Under the pieces are notes generated by a model. It worked only from the letters and a program-made list of their open reading frames with translations, made no database searches and was not told the DNA's origin. Below, one piece after another: positions 12,686 to 13,711 of a stretch of 13,711 nucleotides of DNA (position 1 is its first letter; every line of letters starts with the position of its first letter). A program made the translations under genes and the position numbers. Origin of the DNA: [Eubacterium] saphenum (GTDB taxonomy: Bacteria > Bacillota > Clostridia > Oscillospirales > Ruminococcaceae). The stretch lies in NCBI GenBank assembly GCA_004554555.1, contig SFLN01000047.1:1-13711 (forward strand), written 5' to 3'.

Positions 12686-13459
12686 TTAACGGTTCTTTTT
12701 GTAAATTGCCAGAAGCCCGTTTAAAATAAGGTTTTCATCAAGAATAAACTCGGTTTTGCAAAGCGGGTTGATGACCGAGGAAAAACCGCCCGTGGCAACA
12801 ACCGTGCACTTTTCGCCCATTTCCTCCTCAAAACGCTCAACCATTCCGTCAAGCATAAAAGCGTTTCCGTAAAGCAGCCCCGAGCGCATACAATCAATAG
12901 TGTTCGTCCCGATAACGTTTCGAATAGGCTCGCCCGAAACCCCAATTAACGGCAGCGCCGCAGTTTTCGAGGAAAGCGCTTCGGCGGAAATTTTGATTCC
13001 GGGAGCGATAATTCCCCCGATAAACGCACCCGTTTTGTCAACGGCAAAAATTTTTGTTGCCGTGCCGAGGTCGATTATGATAACGGGCAGCGGATAGTTC
13101 TCCTTTGCTCCGACAGCGACCGCAACCATATCCGCACCCAAAGAAGCGGGTTCGTCAATCTTTATATTAAGTCCGGTTTTCAAGCCGGGACCTACGGTCA
13201 TCACACGGCAGCCGCAAATCTTTTCGATAGCAGGCTTAATCTGGACGGTGACCGGCGGCACAACCGATGACAAAACCGCGCCCGTTACGGATTTCGGGGA
13301 GATTTCGTAAAGGCGGAGAATATCCGCGAGAGAAACGGCGTATTGGTCCTCCATACGGTAATTGTCGGTGGAAATCCGCGACTCAAAGACAAGTGAGCCG
13401 TTTTCGTCAAAACAGCCGATTGTAGTGTTGGTGTTGCCGACATCGATAGTTAAAATCAT
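12686..13459 (-). CDS. coaX: Type III pantothenate kinase
   Basis: CoaX phosphorylates pantothenate, the first step of CoA synthesis, and belongs to the ASKHA kinase superfamily. The 257-residue length is normal. The N-terminal phosphate motif is DVGNTNT (D6-T12). PGLKTGLNI (91-99) and the catalytic-region SLGADMVAVAVGA follow (many homologues have GADR, here Met replaces Arg). The second phosphate motif is DLGTATK (D130), then GGIIAPGI, and ATGGFSS near the C-terminus. The ATG at 13459 follows GGAGGTCACT. It is the first gene of a two-gene unit with the ECF S-component and has a perfect consensus promoter about 80 bases upstream. Confidence 0.95.
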   Translation of the reverse strand: MILTIDVGNTNTTIGCFDENGSLVFESRISTDNYRMEDQYAVSLADILRLYEISPKSVTGAVLSSVVPPVTVQIKPAIEKICGCRVMTVGPGLKTGLNIKIDEPASLGADMVAVAVGAKENYPLPVIIIDLGTATKIFAVDKTGAFIGGIIAPGIKISAEALSSKTAALPLIGVSGEPIRNVIGTNTIDCMRSGLLYGNAFMLDGMVERFEEEMGEKCTVVATGGFSSVINPLCKTEFILDENLILNGLLAIYKKNR

Positions 13460-13541
13460 AGTGACCTCCGTTATATAAAGCGTGTGCCGTTATTATGCGC
13501 AAAATTCGCGAAAAAAGCCAATGCCCTTGTTAAGCAAACAC

Positions 13542-13570
13542 ATTATACCACACAAACAATTTTTTGTCAA
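13542..13570 (-). promoter_or_regulatory. Consensus sigma-A promoter of coaX-ECF
   Basis: On the minus strand TTGACA (13570-13565) and TATAAT (13547-13542) are separated by 17 bases, with TGG just before the -10 box (close to an extended -10). The start is expected near 13535, leaving a leader of about 75 nt with no recognised riboswitch. Confidence 0.88.
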
Positions 13571-13711
13571 GAACAACAGCTTCAATATCAAGTTTTATCG
13601 CCAGTCTGCAATATTCACAAAAAAACGATTTATTACTTCGACATTTTTTGTCAATGATAACAAATGCTTCAAATCACGGATTTGTAAAATATCGCAAAAA
13701 GTTTACCGAAA
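13571..13711. other. A/T-rich intergenic sequence at the right edge
   Basis: No gene is seen. A second TGTCAA (minus-strand TTGACA, 13649-13654) lacks a convincing -10 partner. A 6-bp hairpin CAAATC/GATTTG (13670-13684) is the only structure noticed. Confidence 0.4.

Overview
The window is a chromosomal segment of what looks like an anaerobic Bacillota species, most likely class Clostridia and close to the Oscillospiraceae/Ruminococcaceae. The evidence is a clostridial-type F-ATPase operon, a type III pantothenate kinase next to an ECF S-component, strong GGAGG-type ribosome sites, consensus TTGACA-17-TATAAT promoters and moderate GC. The genus is inference. No phage, IS transposase, tRNA, rRNA or CRISPR array was seen.

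Positions 1-6657 (+) hold one F1Fo-ATP synthase operon: atpB (5' end outside the window), atpE, atpF, atpH, atpA, an extra 42-residue single-pass membrane ORF, atpG, atpD and atpC, closed by an intrinsic terminator. The c subunit carries a two-glutamate ion site with a neighbouring Thr and Tyr, which suggests Na+ coupling. The small ORF between alpha and gamma is not a standard subunit. The gamma gene appears to start at ATA, directly behind a near-perfect ribosome site.

Positions 6695-10668 (-) converge on this operon. A thrS, SseB-like, GT2 glycosyltransferase operon is driven by a consensus promoter at 10756-10784. Downstream of it is a separately promoted small membrane-protein gene that appears frameshifted near its 5' end. 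Its promoter -35 box lies inside the hairpin that ends the thrS operon.

Positions 10762-11991 contain no convincing protein gene. A plus-strand promoter divergent from thrS starts a likely structured non-coding RNA of about 280 nt (10869-11149) that ends in one or two terminators and that I could not assign to a family. It is followed by about 640 bp (11298-11934) packed with inverted repeats. The first part is three double-hairpin units whose first hairpins keep a 7-nt loop (TTCGATG or TTCGACG on the minus strand) while the stem sequences differ and stay complementary. The second part is a mosaic of short perfect hairpins.

Positions 11992-13459 (-) encode an ECF transporter S-component and coaX, read from a consensus promoter at 13542-13570. 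Together they suggest a pantothenate uptake and phosphorylation unit at the entry to CoA synthesis. The last 140 bases show no gene.
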